Shown one piece after another: positions 41,897-52,204 of a DNA stretch of 59,501 bases. Numbering within the stretch: position 1 is the first letter of the stretch; each line of letters begins with the position of its first letter. The translations under genes and the position numbers were made by a program. The stretch comes from Candidatus Nitrosopumilus sp. Its GTDB lineage: Archaea > Thermoproteota > Nitrososphaeria > Nitrososphaerales > Nitrosopumilaceae. Location of the stretch: NCBI GenBank assembly GCA_018263505.1, contig JAANXA010000013.1, forward strand, positions 1-59,501, in the 5' to 3' direction. The notes under the pieces were generated by a model that ran no database searches, was not told the DNA's origin, and saw nothing but the letters and a program-made list of their open reading frames with translations.

Positions 41897-42904
41897 TTAT
41901 TTTGAAAGATGAATAATGTCGCCTGCAATTATTCTATGATTCTTTTTATTTTCTGATATTACTAGTGCTCCATCATTATCAATTTTAACTGCTTTTCCTT
42001 TGATATTTCCATTGATTGTGTTTAATTCAACTGTTTTACCGATTGTAGATGATCTTTTTATCCACTCTGAAATAATTTTACTAGTTTGTCTATTCTCTAA
42101 TAATTTGTATGTTTTTTCTAATTCAACTAAAAATCTTTGAATTAATTTCACTGGTTTAATTTTCTTTTTTTGTTCTCCTAATGATGCAACTCCGTAAAAA
42201 TTCGGGGTTCCTTTCAGTGATTTTTCAATTTCTTTTACATTCACATCAAAATTTATTCCAACACCTAACACTAAATTTTCAATTTTATTTGATTCTAATG
42301 AAACATCTACTAGCATTCCTGCTATTTTTTTACCTTTTATAGTAAGATCATTTGGCCATTTTAGTTCTGGTGATATGTTGAAAATTTTTTCTAATGTTAT
42401 TGATAATGCTAATGCTGATGCAATTGGAAATAGTGTTGTAATTGAAATATCAAATTTTGGATGTAAAATAATTGAAAACCACAATCCCCCTTTGGGGGAA
42501 ATCCATTTTCTTCCCGATCTGCCTTTCCCTCCTGTTTGTTTTTCTGCTACGATGATTACTCCATTTCTTTCTCCATCTTTAGCCATTTTCAATGCTTGGG
42601 TTTGTGTAGATTCTATTGAATCAAAATAATATGCTTGTTGCCCTATAATTTCTGTTTTAAGCTCAGATGTGATTTCCCAAGGCAACAATAAATCTGAATT
42701 TGAAATCAATTTGTAACCTAGTTTTTGTTTTGATTCTACAGTGTATCCTAATTCTTGAATTTTCTTGATATGTTTCCATATTGCAACTCTGCTGATTCTT
42801 AAAACATCACTCAAATCTTGACCTGATAGATATTCTGTGTTATGTGTTTGTAGAAATGTAAGTACTTTGACTAATCCTGGATTATCAAATGAATTGTACA
42901 TCAA
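41897..42904 (-). CDS. birA: Biotin-[acetyl-CoA carboxylase] ligase with N-terminal wHTH
   Basis: GKGRSGRKWISPKGGLWFS and KWPNDL motifs, N-terminal HTH. Confidence 0.95.
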   Translation of the reverse strand: MMYNSFDNPGLVKVLTFLQTHNTEYLSGQDLSDVLRISRVAIWKHIKKIQELGYTVESKQKLGYKLISNSDLLLPWEITSELKTEIIGQQAYYFDSIESTQTQALKMAKDGERNGVIIVAEKQTGGKGRSGRKWISPKGGLWFSIILHPKFDISITTLFPIASALALSITLEKIFNISPELKWPNDLTIKGKKIAGMLVDVSLESNKIENLVLGVGINFDVNVKEIEKSLKGTPNFYGVASLGEQKKKIKPVKLIQRFLVELEKTYKLLENRQTSKIISEWIKRSSTIGKTVELNTINGNIKGKAVKIDNDGALVISENKKNHRIIAGDIIHLSK

Positions 42905-42940
42905 TTGTTTTCCAATTTAATTTCAAGTATAAAATACACC

Positions 42941-43462
42941 CTAGAATCCAATGTCGAAATCAAATCCTCCCCCATCATCCATTCCTCCATCCGTACTACC
43001 ATCATCCATTCCAGGTTCTCCTCCTTCAGGCATACTTTCTGCAGGAACATAGTCTGACATTGCCATACCCATCATACTGAACATCATTGAAAACATCATC
43101 ATATCCATAACTCCAAAAAACATCATAGTTGGCAAAAATGATTTGTTTTCATCCATTTCTTGTTTTAATTTCTCTTTATCTCCTGTTTTGTAAATTGTTG
43201 CCATCTGTCCCCATTTTGTTTGCAGTTTTTGTACTTGTTCATCAACTTCTTTGGCTCCTTTTTCTGTAGTTATGATTTCGATCTTTTTTCCAAACCATCC
43301 TTTCTTTTCTTCGACTTGGATGAATTCTTTTTTTTCTAGGTATTCTAAAATTGAATGTAGTTCTTCAGGATCGATTTGAGTAATTTTTTGAATTTTATCA
43401 AATTTTTTAATTCCATGTTTTATTGCCCCTAAAACTATAATCTCTTTTGACTCTTCGATCAT
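42941..43462 (-). CDS. Hypothetical winged-helix-like, Met/Gly-rich-tail protein
   Basis: N-terminal wHTH-like, central MMFxMMFSMM, acidic Gly-rich tail. Confidence 0.6.
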   Translation of the reverse strand: MIEESKEIIVLGAIKHGIKKFDKIQKITQIDPEELHSILEYLEKKEFIQVEEKKGWFGKKIEIITTEKGAKEVDEQVQKLQTKWGQMATIYKTGDKEKLKQEMDENKSFLPTMMFFGVMDMMMFSMMFSMMGMAMSDYVPAESMPEGGEPGMDDGSTDGGMDDGGGFDFDIGF

Positions 43463-43539
43463 AATTTTTAGATTTTTTAATTGTTAAAATATCCTTTGCT
43501 TTGAGGTAATAATTCAAAAATTATATTCTACAAATCTTC

Positions 43540-43959
43540 ATGTATCCTGTGGACCAAGACACACATACTGATGATCAAATTCGTAAAATTCTTTCTTTAT
43601 CTAAAGTTGCAGTAATTGGAATGTCAAAAAATCCCTCAAAAGCTGCACATTATGTGCCTAAATATCTCTCTGAAAATGGCTTTAAAATTACACCTGTAAA
43701 TCCTTCAATTGATAAAATCTTAGACAAGACATGCTATCCCTCCATTTCTGATATTCCTGAATCTGTTGAAATAGTTGAAATTTTTAGACCTTCTGATGAT
43801 GTTTTACCTTTTGTACGGGATGCAATTATGAAAAAACCTCATGTTATTTGGTTACAAGAAGGAATACATAATTTAGAAGCTGAAGAATTAGCGAGACAAG
43901 AAGGTATAGATGTTGTATTTAATAGATGCATGCTAGCTGAGCATCAAAGATTGAATTAA
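43540..43959 (+). CDS. CoA-binding domain protein
   Basis: VAVIGMSKNPSKAAHYVPKYL and NRCMLAEHQRL. Confidence 0.92.
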   Translation: MYPVDQDTHTDDQIRKILSLSKVAVIGMSKNPSKAAHYVPKYLSENGFKITPVNPSIDKILDKTCYPSISDIPESVEIVEIFRPSDDVLPFVRDAIMKKPHVIWLQEGIHNLEAEELARQEGIDVVFNRCMLAEHQRLN

Positions 43960-43960
43960 C

Positions 43961-44326
43961 ATGACAAACTTTGAAAATTTTTATCATGATTTACTTGATT
44001 TAGCAAAAAAACATGAATTAAAAAATACACCGTTGAGAATCGAAAAAGATCTTGAGAACGATATTGTTAAAATTTTTGGAGAAAGAATTTCATCTTTATC
44101 AAAAGCTAAAAACGGTTTAAATGATGTTACTGAACTGGCTTATACTACTGCTGAACACCATCCTTTTTGGAATTTAATTTACAACTGTTCTGAAATTACT
44201 AATAGTGTTTTAGACAAATGGACATCTAAATTATCTAATGAGGATTTTTCTGATATTGAATGGGCTCTAAAAGAATTACATCAAACACTGGAAAAAATTA
44301 AATTAAATTCTTCTTCACATTCCTAG
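43961..44326 (+). CDS. Hypothetical protein
   Basis: 121-aa ORF, tight spacing. Confidence 0.6.
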   Translation: MTNFENFYHDLLDLAKKHELKNTPLRIEKDLENDIVKIFGERISSLSKAKNGLNDVTELAYTTAEHHPFWNLIYNCSEITNSVLDKWTSKLSNEDFSDIEWALKELHQTLEKIKLNSSSHS

Positions 44327-44360
44327 GCAGAGATAAATATTCTGTATTGACAATTATTCT

Positions 44361-45572
44361 ATGCCAATAAAACTTGGTTTAATCGGCAAAACAAACACTG
44401 GAAAAACAACTTTTTTTAATTCTGCCACTCTTTCTTCTGAAGAAATTTCATCATATCCTTTTACTACTACATCTCCAATTACTGGAATATCTCATGCTAT
44501 TTCTTTATGTGTTCACCCTGAATTCAATGTACAGGATAATCCTCATAATTCAAAATGTGTTGAAGGGTGGAGGTATATCCCAATTGAACTCATTGACTTA
44601 CCTGGATTGATTAAAGATGCTTGGAAAGGTAAAGGTCTTGGAAATCAATTTCTTTCTATTGCTGCTCAATCTGATGCACTACTTCATGTTGTTGATGCCT
44701 CAGGAGGCATAGATTCTACTGGTAAAATTACTGAAATTGGGAATGGTGACCCTTTATCTGATTTTGCAGATATTGAAGAGGAATTAATCTTATGGTATCA
44801 AAAAATTTTGGAAGGTAACCGAGAAAAAATATCTAAACTAATTAGAACTGGTTCTGATATTGTTGATGCTGTAACTGATCTTTATCGAGGTGTTGGCGTA
44901 GAGAAAAGTCATGTTAAAGAAACTTTGATGATGACTAAGTTAGATGATAAAAATTTTGATAATTTCAATATGATTGATACAAAAAAACTTGCGTCTTATC
45001 TGAGAAAAATCTCGAAACCTACATTGATTGTAGCTAACAAAATCGACATTGATGGTGCAGATAAAAATTTTGATAGGTTAAGAGAACGTTACAATGACTC
45101 TATTGTTATTCCAGTCAGTGGAGACAGTGAATTTAGTTTAAGACGTGCAGAACAAAAAGGATTGATCAAATATTCACCTGGATCTGAAGAGTTCAAAATT
45201 CTACAATCTGATAAGTTAAACAAAAAACAAATTGACGCATTAAATTTTATCAAAAAAGGGATTATGGGTGAATATATGAGGACTGGTGTTCAGTTTGCTA
45301 TCAATGTTGCAGTGTTTAAATTATTAAAAATGAATTCTGTTTACCCTGTAGCTAATGAAAAAAAATTATCCGATAAGAAAGGTAGAATTCTTCCCGATTT
45401 ATTCCTCTTAAAAGATGGGGCTACAATTAATGATCTTGCAAAAGAAATTCACACTGATTTGGTCAAAGGATTACTTTATGGAAAGGATTTAAAATATAAT
45501 TTACGATTACCTGTTGACTATCAATTAAGAGATAGAGATGTTGTTTCTTTAGTAAGTGCTGTAAAAAAATAA
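44361..45572 (+). CDS. OBG/YchF-type GTPase
   Basis: GKTNTGKTTFFN, DLPGLIKDA, NKID, C-terminal TGS-like domain. Confidence 0.93.
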   Translation: MPIKLGLIGKTNTGKTTFFNSATLSSEEISSYPFTTTSPITGISHAISLCVHPEFNVQDNPHNSKCVEGWRYIPIELIDLPGLIKDAWKGKGLGNQFLSIAAQSDALLHVVDASGGIDSTGKITEIGNGDPLSDFADIEEELILWYQKILEGNREKISKLIRTGSDIVDAVTDLYRGVGVEKSHVKETLMMTKLDDKNFDNFNMIDTKKLASYLRKISKPTLIVANKIDIDGADKNFDRLRERYNDSIVIPVSGDSEFSLRRAEQKGLIKYSPGSEEFKILQSDKLNKKQIDALNFIKKGIMGEYMRTGVQFAINVAVFKLLKMNSVYPVANEKKLSDKKGRILPDLFLLKDGATINDLAKEIHTDLVKGLLYGKDLKYNLRLPVDYQLRDRDVVSLVSAVKK

Positions 45573-45627
45573 ATTTATTTTTCTAGTGAACCTAAGTTCT
45601 TAAATTCTATTAGTTCATAATTTCTTT

Positions 45628-45729
45628 ATGAAACCTCAATCATGTAGAAATTGTGGAAAAGAATTTTTTGAAGAAAAAGACATTTGTCCTAATTGTGGAC
45701 ATGAACGAGAACCTGAACCTACTCAATAA
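45628..45729 (+). CDS. Mini zinc-ribbon protein (33 aa)
   Basis: MKPQSCRNCGKEFFEEKDICPNCGHEREPEPTQ. Confidence 0.65.
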   Translation: MKPQSCRNCGKEFFEEKDICPNCGHEREPEPTQ

Positions 45730-45797
45730 CATAATTTACTAACCGTCAATTTCTGTTATCAGGCAGATTAATAGGCTCATTTTAGGCACAAATTCTA

Positions 45798-46955
45798 TTG
45801 AATTCTGGTTCTCAATCTATTCGAAATTCTATTTTATCAAAATGGCATGAAACTTTATCAAAATATGGTAATCTCTTTTCTTCTGATTCTATCAGTGGTA
45901 CTAGTCCCCCATCTGTTTTTGTTGGCTCATATAATTATCCTAAAGTCTTTGTTGGTCCTATGGTTCCTCCAATACATGGTGATACTAGTTTACTTGACAG
46001 TCCTGAAAACTGGAAAGGAAAATCTTTAGAAGAAATTGTAAATTTTAGATTGAATCTTGTACGTGGAACTCAAAAAATTTCTATTGATCAAACAGATGGA
46101 AGATATATTGAAAACCTGCAGGAAGTTGCAATGTCCTCAAAACCAATTGATTCTGATTTGATTTTTCAAAAATCTACTTCATCAAAAATTTCACTTGATG
46201 GCGAAAGTGCTCCTTTTGGACCTGTAGGAGAAATTAAATCTGCAAAATTTTCTTCATCTACTTCTGTAAAGCCCATTGAGAAAATATTTTATGATAAGGA
46301 TCTAAAGGCACAAGATGCTGTATTGAAATTATATCATTCTGGAATTGATATTTCAAAAATTCAAAAATGTTTTAGTATTGGGATGTTAGGCGAAAAAAGA
46401 AAATTAGTTCCAACTAAATGGAGTATTACTGCAACAGATGATATTATTTCTAAATCATTAGTTGATGATGTTTTAAATTATAATTTAATTGATATTTGTA
46501 AAGTATTCTCTTACTCTCATTTGGGAAATATTTTCTCTGTTGTTTTATTTCCTCATCGTTGGATTTATGAAATGATTGAAGCTTGGTATTCAAATGATAT
46601 TTTAGGATTCGGTTCAGATTTTGAAGATGCTCGTGGAATTGATCATTCTCCTGCAATTGCTGGTGCCTATTTTGCAGGAAAATTGGGTGTTTTAGAATAC
46701 CTTCATGATAAAAAAATTCAATCTGGTGTTATAATTTTGAGAGAAATTCAACCTGAATATGCAATTCCTGTAGGTGTTTGGCAAGTACGTGAAGGAATTC
46801 GTGAAGCAATGAAACAAAACCCTGTTGTTGCCGAAAACTTTGATTCTGCATTACATATTGCAGCTCAAAAAATGAGCATTAGTAAATCTGAATGGCTTTC
46901 TAATGGTCATATCTTAACTTTGATGAAACAAAAAACACTAGTTGATTTTTTCTAA
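45798..46955 (+). CDS. Nre-family DNA repair protein
   Basis: SPPSVFVGSYNYPKVFVGPMVPP and C-terminal PIP-box-like QKTLVDFF. Confidence 0.85.
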   Translation: MNSGSQSIRNSILSKWHETLSKYGNLFSSDSISGTSPPSVFVGSYNYPKVFVGPMVPPIHGDTSLLDSPENWKGKSLEEIVNFRLNLVRGTQKISIDQTDGRYIENLQEVAMSSKPIDSDLIFQKSTSSKISLDGESAPFGPVGEIKSAKFSSSTSVKPIEKIFYDKDLKAQDAVLKLYHSGIDISKIQKCFSIGMLGEKRKLVPTKWSITATDDIISKSLVDDVLNYNLIDICKVFSYSHLGNIFSVVLFPHRWIYEMIEAWYSNDILGFGSDFEDARGIDHSPAIAGAYFAGKLGVLEYLHDKKIQSGVIILREIQPEYAIPVGVWQVREGIREAMKQNPVVAENFDSALHIAAQKMSISKSEWLSNGHILTLMKQKTLVDFF

Positions 46956-47008
46956 ATTTTGATCTAATCCAATAAGAGAGCATAAATTCTAGATTTTAAA
47001 TAAAGAAA

Positions 47009-47767
47009 TTGAAAACTATGAGTAAATCTGAATCTGTTTTTTCGCCTTTTGGAATTTATGAAGTTAAAGATACTCTCTGTCTATCTCTTCCTAACACTGA
47101 AATCAAAATTGAAAGAATGGGAGATAATGCTTTTTCATATTTTCGAAAAGATTCTGAGGGAAATATTGTCGAAAAAATGATCCCTTCAAAATCTAATGAA
47201 CTTGAACTCGAAATGGCTCCAATTAAACCTCTAAACCATCCTGCAAAACGTACTGAAAATATTTTCCTTAAATTTGATAAAGAAATCTATCTTAGTGAAA
47301 ATTCTGCTGCAAGTATTTTTGTTCATTGCCCAATTGAAATTGGTTTTTTCTTAATACATGATTCAAAAAGAGATCCTCTTGATTGGGTAACTTGTAACCC
47401 TATCAATTCTAGATTTGGTTTGTATGGAACTCCTGACACTGGAACTTTGTGCAAATATGCTGAGGTTTCTTTAGCTACTGATTTTGATGATTCTATACCT
47501 TATGTTGAAGGTGTAATGAAAATTATTATAGAAAATACATTGAATGTGGGCCATACTGTAAGTAAAGTAGTTTTTCCTATTGTTAATAATTCTCTGTATT
47601 ATGAAGATTCTAAAACAATCATTGACGGAATTAAAGTAATAATGAAAAAAAGGGCTATGGTGAGTATTGCTGATATCAAAATAAATTCTCTTGAAACTAA
47701 TTGGACAAAATCTCCTACTTGGGAAACATCTACTACTAACACTAACATGGAGATGGGAATAGACTAA
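47009..47767 (+). CDS. DUF432 family protein
   Basis: Composition and overlap with an MscS gene. Confidence 0.7.
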   Translation: MKTMSKSESVFSPFGIYEVKDTLCLSLPNTEIKIERMGDNAFSYFRKDSEGNIVEKMIPSKSNELELEMAPIKPLNHPAKRTENIFLKFDKEIYLSENSAASIFVHCPIEIGFFLIHDSKRDPLDWVTCNPINSRFGLYGTPDTGTLCKYAEVSLATDFDDSIPYVEGVMKIIIENTLNVGHTVSKVVFPIVNNSLYYEDSKTIIDGIKVIMKKRAMVSIADIKINSLETNWTKSPTWETSTTNTNMEMGID

Positions 47768-48591
47768 TGCCTTTGGAATTTCTTCAAAGTTTATCTGAAA
47801 TGCAAATTGTTGGTGAGCTAACTGTTCTCTCATTGTTAGTTGGTGGACTTATTATGGCAGTAGGTTTAGTTGTCGCAAAAATTGTCAAGATACTATTTTA
47901 CAAATATTATGCTCCTACATTACCTAAAGATACTGCACAAAATCTTAGCAAGATAATTTATTTTGGAATAATAATAATTTCATTCCTTGCATTTACCTCA
48001 AGTCAGGGAATTGATCTTTCTGGTTTATTGGTTGCCGGTGGAATTTTTGCAGTGGTAATTGGATTTGCAACACAATCTGTTGTATCTAATTTAATTTCAG
48101 GCGTTTTCTTAATGCTTGAAAAACCTGCAAAACATGGAGACACAATTCAAATTCCAGACATGAATATTTCAGGAACTCTTTTAGATATTGGAACTTTTTC
48201 AAGTAAAATTCGAAAATTTGATGGAACTATAATTAGAATTCCTAATGAAAAATTCTTTACTACTAACATTCGTTCACTTACTTCATCTGCTGTAAGAAGA
48301 GCTGATGTTACCGTTGGAATTTCTTATAAGGATGATATTGAACATGCAATTTCTGTCATCAAAGAAGAAATCCAAATTTCCATGCCTTTTGTTCTTTGTG
48401 TGCCTGAACCTGAATTCAGAGTTGAAGAATTGGGTGATTCAAGCGTAAATATTCAAGTTTTGGTATGGCATCCTCGTGATGATTGGAGTCAAGCTCAACC
48501 TATTTTATTGACTACTATAAAACGTGCATTAGATAAATCTGGAATTGAAATCCCATTCCCTCAAAGAGTCATTTGGGGTGCAAAAGATTAA
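47767..48591 (+). CDS. MscS-family mechanosensitive channel
   Basis: VIGFATQSVVSNLISGVFLMLEKPAKHGD. Confidence 0.95.
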   Translation: MPLEFLQSLSEMQIVGELTVLSLLVGGLIMAVGLVVAKIVKILFYKYYAPTLPKDTAQNLSKIIYFGIIIISFLAFTSSQGIDLSGLLVAGGIFAVVIGFATQSVVSNLISGVFLMLEKPAKHGDTIQIPDMNISGTLLDIGTFSSKIRKFDGTIIRIPNEKFFTTNIRSLTSSAVRRADVTVGISYKDDIEHAISVIKEEIQISMPFVLCVPEPEFRVEELGDSSVNIQVLVWHPRDDWSQAQPILLTTIKRALDKSGIEIPFPQRVIWGAKD

Positions 48592-48866
48592 TTTTTCACA
48601 GAAATATTTTTTTCAGAATATCTTTTTTTAATCAAACTGTACATAATCATCCCAACATTAACAATTGAAATAATTTCAACCAAATCTACTCCATACAAAA
48701 ACCAATCAATTATTGGATGAACTCGTGAAACAATTCCTGCTTCTAACATGATATCTGCATTCCACACCATGTGTGGAATTTGAATAAATTGTATGATGGC
48801 AATTAGTATTATACTTCCTAGTATTTTATTTTCATACCAATTCCAAAACTTATTCCATACATTCAT
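48588..48866 (-). CDS. Small membrane protein
   Basis: 92 aa with two TM segments. Confidence 0.6.
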   Translation of the reverse strand: MNVWNKFWNWYENKILGSIILIAIIQFIQIPHMVWNADIMLEAGIVSRVHPIIDWFLYGVDLVEIISIVNVGMIMYSLIKKRYSEKNISVKN

Positions 48867-48965
48867 GATTAATTTTCCTTTTTGATTCTATTAAACGACA
48901 CTAAAATTAGATGAAACTAATTAGACAATCCTAATTTTTTTAGGCATTAAAATTATTAGTCAAAA

Positions 48966-50354
48966 CTAATTTTCAGCTTTAATTTTTTCTTTTTTCATCC
49001 AAATAGTTTTTTCTTTATGATCAATTAATTCCACATTCATTTCATTTAATTTATCTCTAATCTTATCTGCGTCTTCAAATTTCTTTTCTTTTCTAAATAT
49101 TTCTCTGTTTGAAATTAAATTATCAATTTCTTGTTTTTCACTTTCAAATATTTCTGGAATGTGTAATCCTAAAATATTTTTCATTCTATGGAATTCTTTT
49201 TTAATTAATTGAGCATTTTCTTTTCCTAATTTTCCTTCGGCTGCCAACTTGTTCGTTTCTTTTGTGAGCTGAAAAAACGAAGATAATGCTAAATGTGTAT
49301 TGAGATCATCTTCTAATGCATTATCAAATTCTTTACCTGTTTTTTCTATTATTTGAATAACTTCTTCTTGATCATTACTATCTGCGTGAACTAATTCATA
49401 ATAACATGTTTCAACTTGCCTCCATTTGATCAAGTTCTCTTTTAACATCTCTTCAGAATAGTCAATTACTTTGGAATAATGCCCAGACAAACAAAATAAT
49501 CTGATTATATTTGCTCCCCACTTCTCTAAAACAAATTTGATTGATTTGGTATTGCCTGCAGATTTTGACATTTTATCTCCATTAATTGTGACCATTCCTA
49601 CATGCATCCATACTTTTGCAAATGGTGAATTTGAACATGCTTCAGATTGTGCAATTTCATTTTCATGATGAGGAAATATAAGATCTCGACCCCCTCCATG
49701 AATATCGAAATTTTCCCCAAGATATTTCACACTCATTGCAGAGCATTCTATGTGCCATCCTGGCCTACCTTTTCCCCATGGACTTTCCCATGTTGGTTCT
49801 GTCTCTGAGAATTTCCAAACTGCAAAATCTAACGGGTCTTTTTTGGATTCATCGATTTCTATTCTTGCCCCTGATTCTAATTCATCTATTCTCTTTTTTG
49901 ATAATTTTCCATATTCTGGAAATTTTGATACTGCAAAATATACTCCATTTTTTGATGGATAAGCAATTTGATTATTAATTAATTTTTCAATAAATTTTAT
50001 TATGTCTTCAATATGTTCTGTTGCTTTTGGATAATTAGTTGCTCTTTTTACATTTAATTTATCAAAATCTCTGTAATAATTCTCAATGTATCTGGTACTA
50101 ATTTTTTCAGCAGTTGTGTCTTCAAAATTTGCACGATTGATAATCTTATCATCTACATCTGTAAAATTTTGAACAAGTTCAATTTCAATCTCTTTTGATT
50201 CTAAATATTTTCTAAGAACATCAAATATGATGATGGTTCTAGCATGACCAATATGTGATTCATCATAAACTGTAACCCCGCAAAGATAAATTTTGATCTT
50301 TTTTGTTGTATCAAGTTTTTGTTCCAAATTTGACAAATTATCTTGAATTTTCAT
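48966..50354 (-). CDS. cysS: Cysteinyl-tRNA synthetase
   Basis: YDESHIGHAR, GWHIECSAM, KMSKS. Confidence 0.97.
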   Translation of the reverse strand: MKIQDNLSNLEQKLDTTKKIKIYLCGVTVYDESHIGHARTIIIFDVLRKYLESKEIEIELVQNFTDVDDKIINRANFEDTTAEKISTRYIENYYRDFDKLNVKRATNYPKATEHIEDIIKFIEKLINNQIAYPSKNGVYFAVSKFPEYGKLSKKRIDELESGARIEIDESKKDPLDFAVWKFSETEPTWESPWGKGRPGWHIECSAMSVKYLGENFDIHGGGRDLIFPHHENEIAQSEACSNSPFAKVWMHVGMVTINGDKMSKSAGNTKSIKFVLEKWGANIIRLFCLSGHYSKVIDYSEEMLKENLIKWRQVETCYYELVHADSNDQEEVIQIIEKTGKEFDNALEDDLNTHLALSSFFQLTKETNKLAAEGKLGKENAQLIKKEFHRMKNILGLHIPEIFESEKQEIDNLISNREIFRKEKKFEDADKIRDKLNEMNVELIDHKEKTIWMKKEKIKAEN

Positions 50355-50355
50355 T

Positions 50356-51147
50356 TCAATAACTCTCTGGCTTTAATGCCAACAGACGTTTGTGCTCACT
50401 TTTTATGTTTAATTTTTGAATTTTTTCTATTTTTGATTTTTCAATCTTTGTAATTTTTTCAGTTTCTTCAATTGACATATTTTTTTCAAATAAACAATAC
50501 AAAATAGAATCTATTTCTTCATATGTAATCCCTAATTCATTTTCAGCTTCATGATCTTTCCACAAATGTGGACTACTTTTTTTCGCTATCACGTTTCCTG
50601 GTACTCCCAAAAATTTTGCTAATTCTCTTACTTGTAATTTGTAAAGTGATACTATTGGTGTAATGTCTGATGCCCCATCTCCATGTTTAGTAAAATACCC
50701 TATCATATGTTCACTTTTGTCACTAGATCCTAATACTAAATAATTTTTAGAATTTGCATAATAATACAAAATATTGGTTCTAATCCTTGCTCGTAAATTC
50801 CCTTTTGATTTTGCATTTGGTTCAAGATACATTGAGTATTCTTTTACAATTGGATTAATGTCGATTAACTTGTATTCAATCCCTGTAAGTGAAATCATTT
50901 TTAATGCATCTTCTGTTTCTGATTTAGGTGTGATTTCTGTATCTGGCATAATGATTGCAAGTGTTTTTTCTTTAAGATTTCTTTTACAAATGTAAGCTAA
51001 AACTGCAGAATCTATTCCTCCACTTAATCCTAAAATTACCCCTTTTGAATTATTTTCTTCAATTTTATTTTCTAAGAATTTTTCAATTATGTTTGTAATT
51101 TTTGAATAATCTTGTTCTTGAATTTTATTAATTATATCTTGATTCAA
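50356..51147 (-). CDS. nadE: NAD+ synthase
   Basis: LGLSGGIDSAV, SDKSEHMIGYFTKHGDGASD. Confidence 0.97.
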   Translation of the reverse strand: MNQDIINKIQEQDYSKITNIIEKFLENKIEENNSKGVILGLSGGIDSAVLAYICKRNLKEKTLAIIMPDTEITPKSETEDALKMISLTGIEYKLIDINPIVKEYSMYLEPNAKSKGNLRARIRTNILYYYANSKNYLVLGSSDKSEHMIGYFTKHGDGASDITPIVSLYKLQVRELAKFLGVPGNVIAKKSSPHLWKDHEAENELGITYEEIDSILYCLFEKNMSIEETEKITKIEKSKIEKIQKLNIKSEHKRLLALKPESY

Positions 51148-51218
51148 TTATTATTTTCCATAAAATGTTGGAATAAAAATTGTACTTAATTGATTTATTG
51201 ATTTTTATTCTTAATTGT

Positions 51219-51572
51219 CTAAATATCTACGTAAATTCCATCATCTCTTGTTTCTACAGAGTACGTTTCTAATTTGACATCTTTTAGATAATCTGTTAAT
51301 TCTCCTGTCTTGATATTATAATGCCAAAAGTGTAATGGACATTCTACAATATCTCCTTCGAGTTTGCCTGGTGCAATCGAACCATCTTGATGCACGCATA
51401 GATCATCCATTGCATGATACCCATCTTGATTGAAAATTGCAATCTGTTTATCTTCTATTTTGAATGCTTTCCCTTTACCTTTTTCAATCTCTCCTTTTTC
51501 AGCAATTTTTTTCCAGGTCAATAAAGAATGAAAATTTTTGTCATTTATGTACATTCTGTTTTTCTTCTTCAT
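51219..51572 (-). CDS. Rieske 2Fe-2S domain protein
   Basis: CVHQDGSI...CPLHFWHYNIKTG. Confidence 0.93.
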   Translation of the reverse strand: MKKKNRMYINDKNFHSLLTWKKIAEKGEIEKGKGKAFKIEDKQIAIFNQDGYHAMDDLCVHQDGSIAPGKLEGDIVECPLHFWHYNIKTGELTDYLKDVKLETYSVETRDDGIYVDI

Positions 51573-51691
51573 TGATTTTACGTTTTTTGTATTTAAACAT
51601 CAAAAATATCATCTCGATTTGTATTGTTCTTGAAACCTTCTTTTTAATTATTTTTCATTGTATTCTTAAATAATGTCATTTCATTTTAATC

Positions 51692-52142
51692 GTGGATTCA
51701 ATTAGTATCTCCCCTACTGTTGTACAAGACATTCCTGTTATCCTGGATTTGTTGTACAAATTGGGACGTCCTAAACCTTCTGAGGACTCTGACATTGTTT
51801 CTTTTAGAAATATTGTAAATAATTATATCTCAAATTCAGACAAAATGATTTTTGTTGCAAAATTAAATGATGTTGAACTTGTTGGAATGGTAAGTATTGT
51901 ATTTCTTCCTAGACTGAATCATTCTACATTAGAGATGTATATTCCAGAATTGATTGTACATGAAAATTTTCAGAATCAAGGTATTAGAAAAACAATAATC
52001 TACTATTGTATCAATTTTGCAAAAGAAAAAAAATTGTCACCGAATTAGACTTGAATCTGGAAATCCGAGAAAAAATCCTCATGAATTTTATAAAAATTTA
52101 GGATTTGTCCAATCATCATTACCTTTCTCAAGAACTCTCTAA
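51692..52142 (+). pseudogene. GNAT N-acetyltransferase with a frameshift
   Basis: Frame 1 ends ...AKEKKLSPN*; removing one A from the A8 run (52026-52033) restores AKEKNCHRIRLESGNPRKNPHEFYKNLGFVQSSLPFSRTL*. Confidence 0.8.
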
Positions 52143-52204
52143 TGCCAACCCTTACAATTATTCCCTTTGATAGGGTTTTATATAGGAATTTAAGATGTGT
52201 TTTA

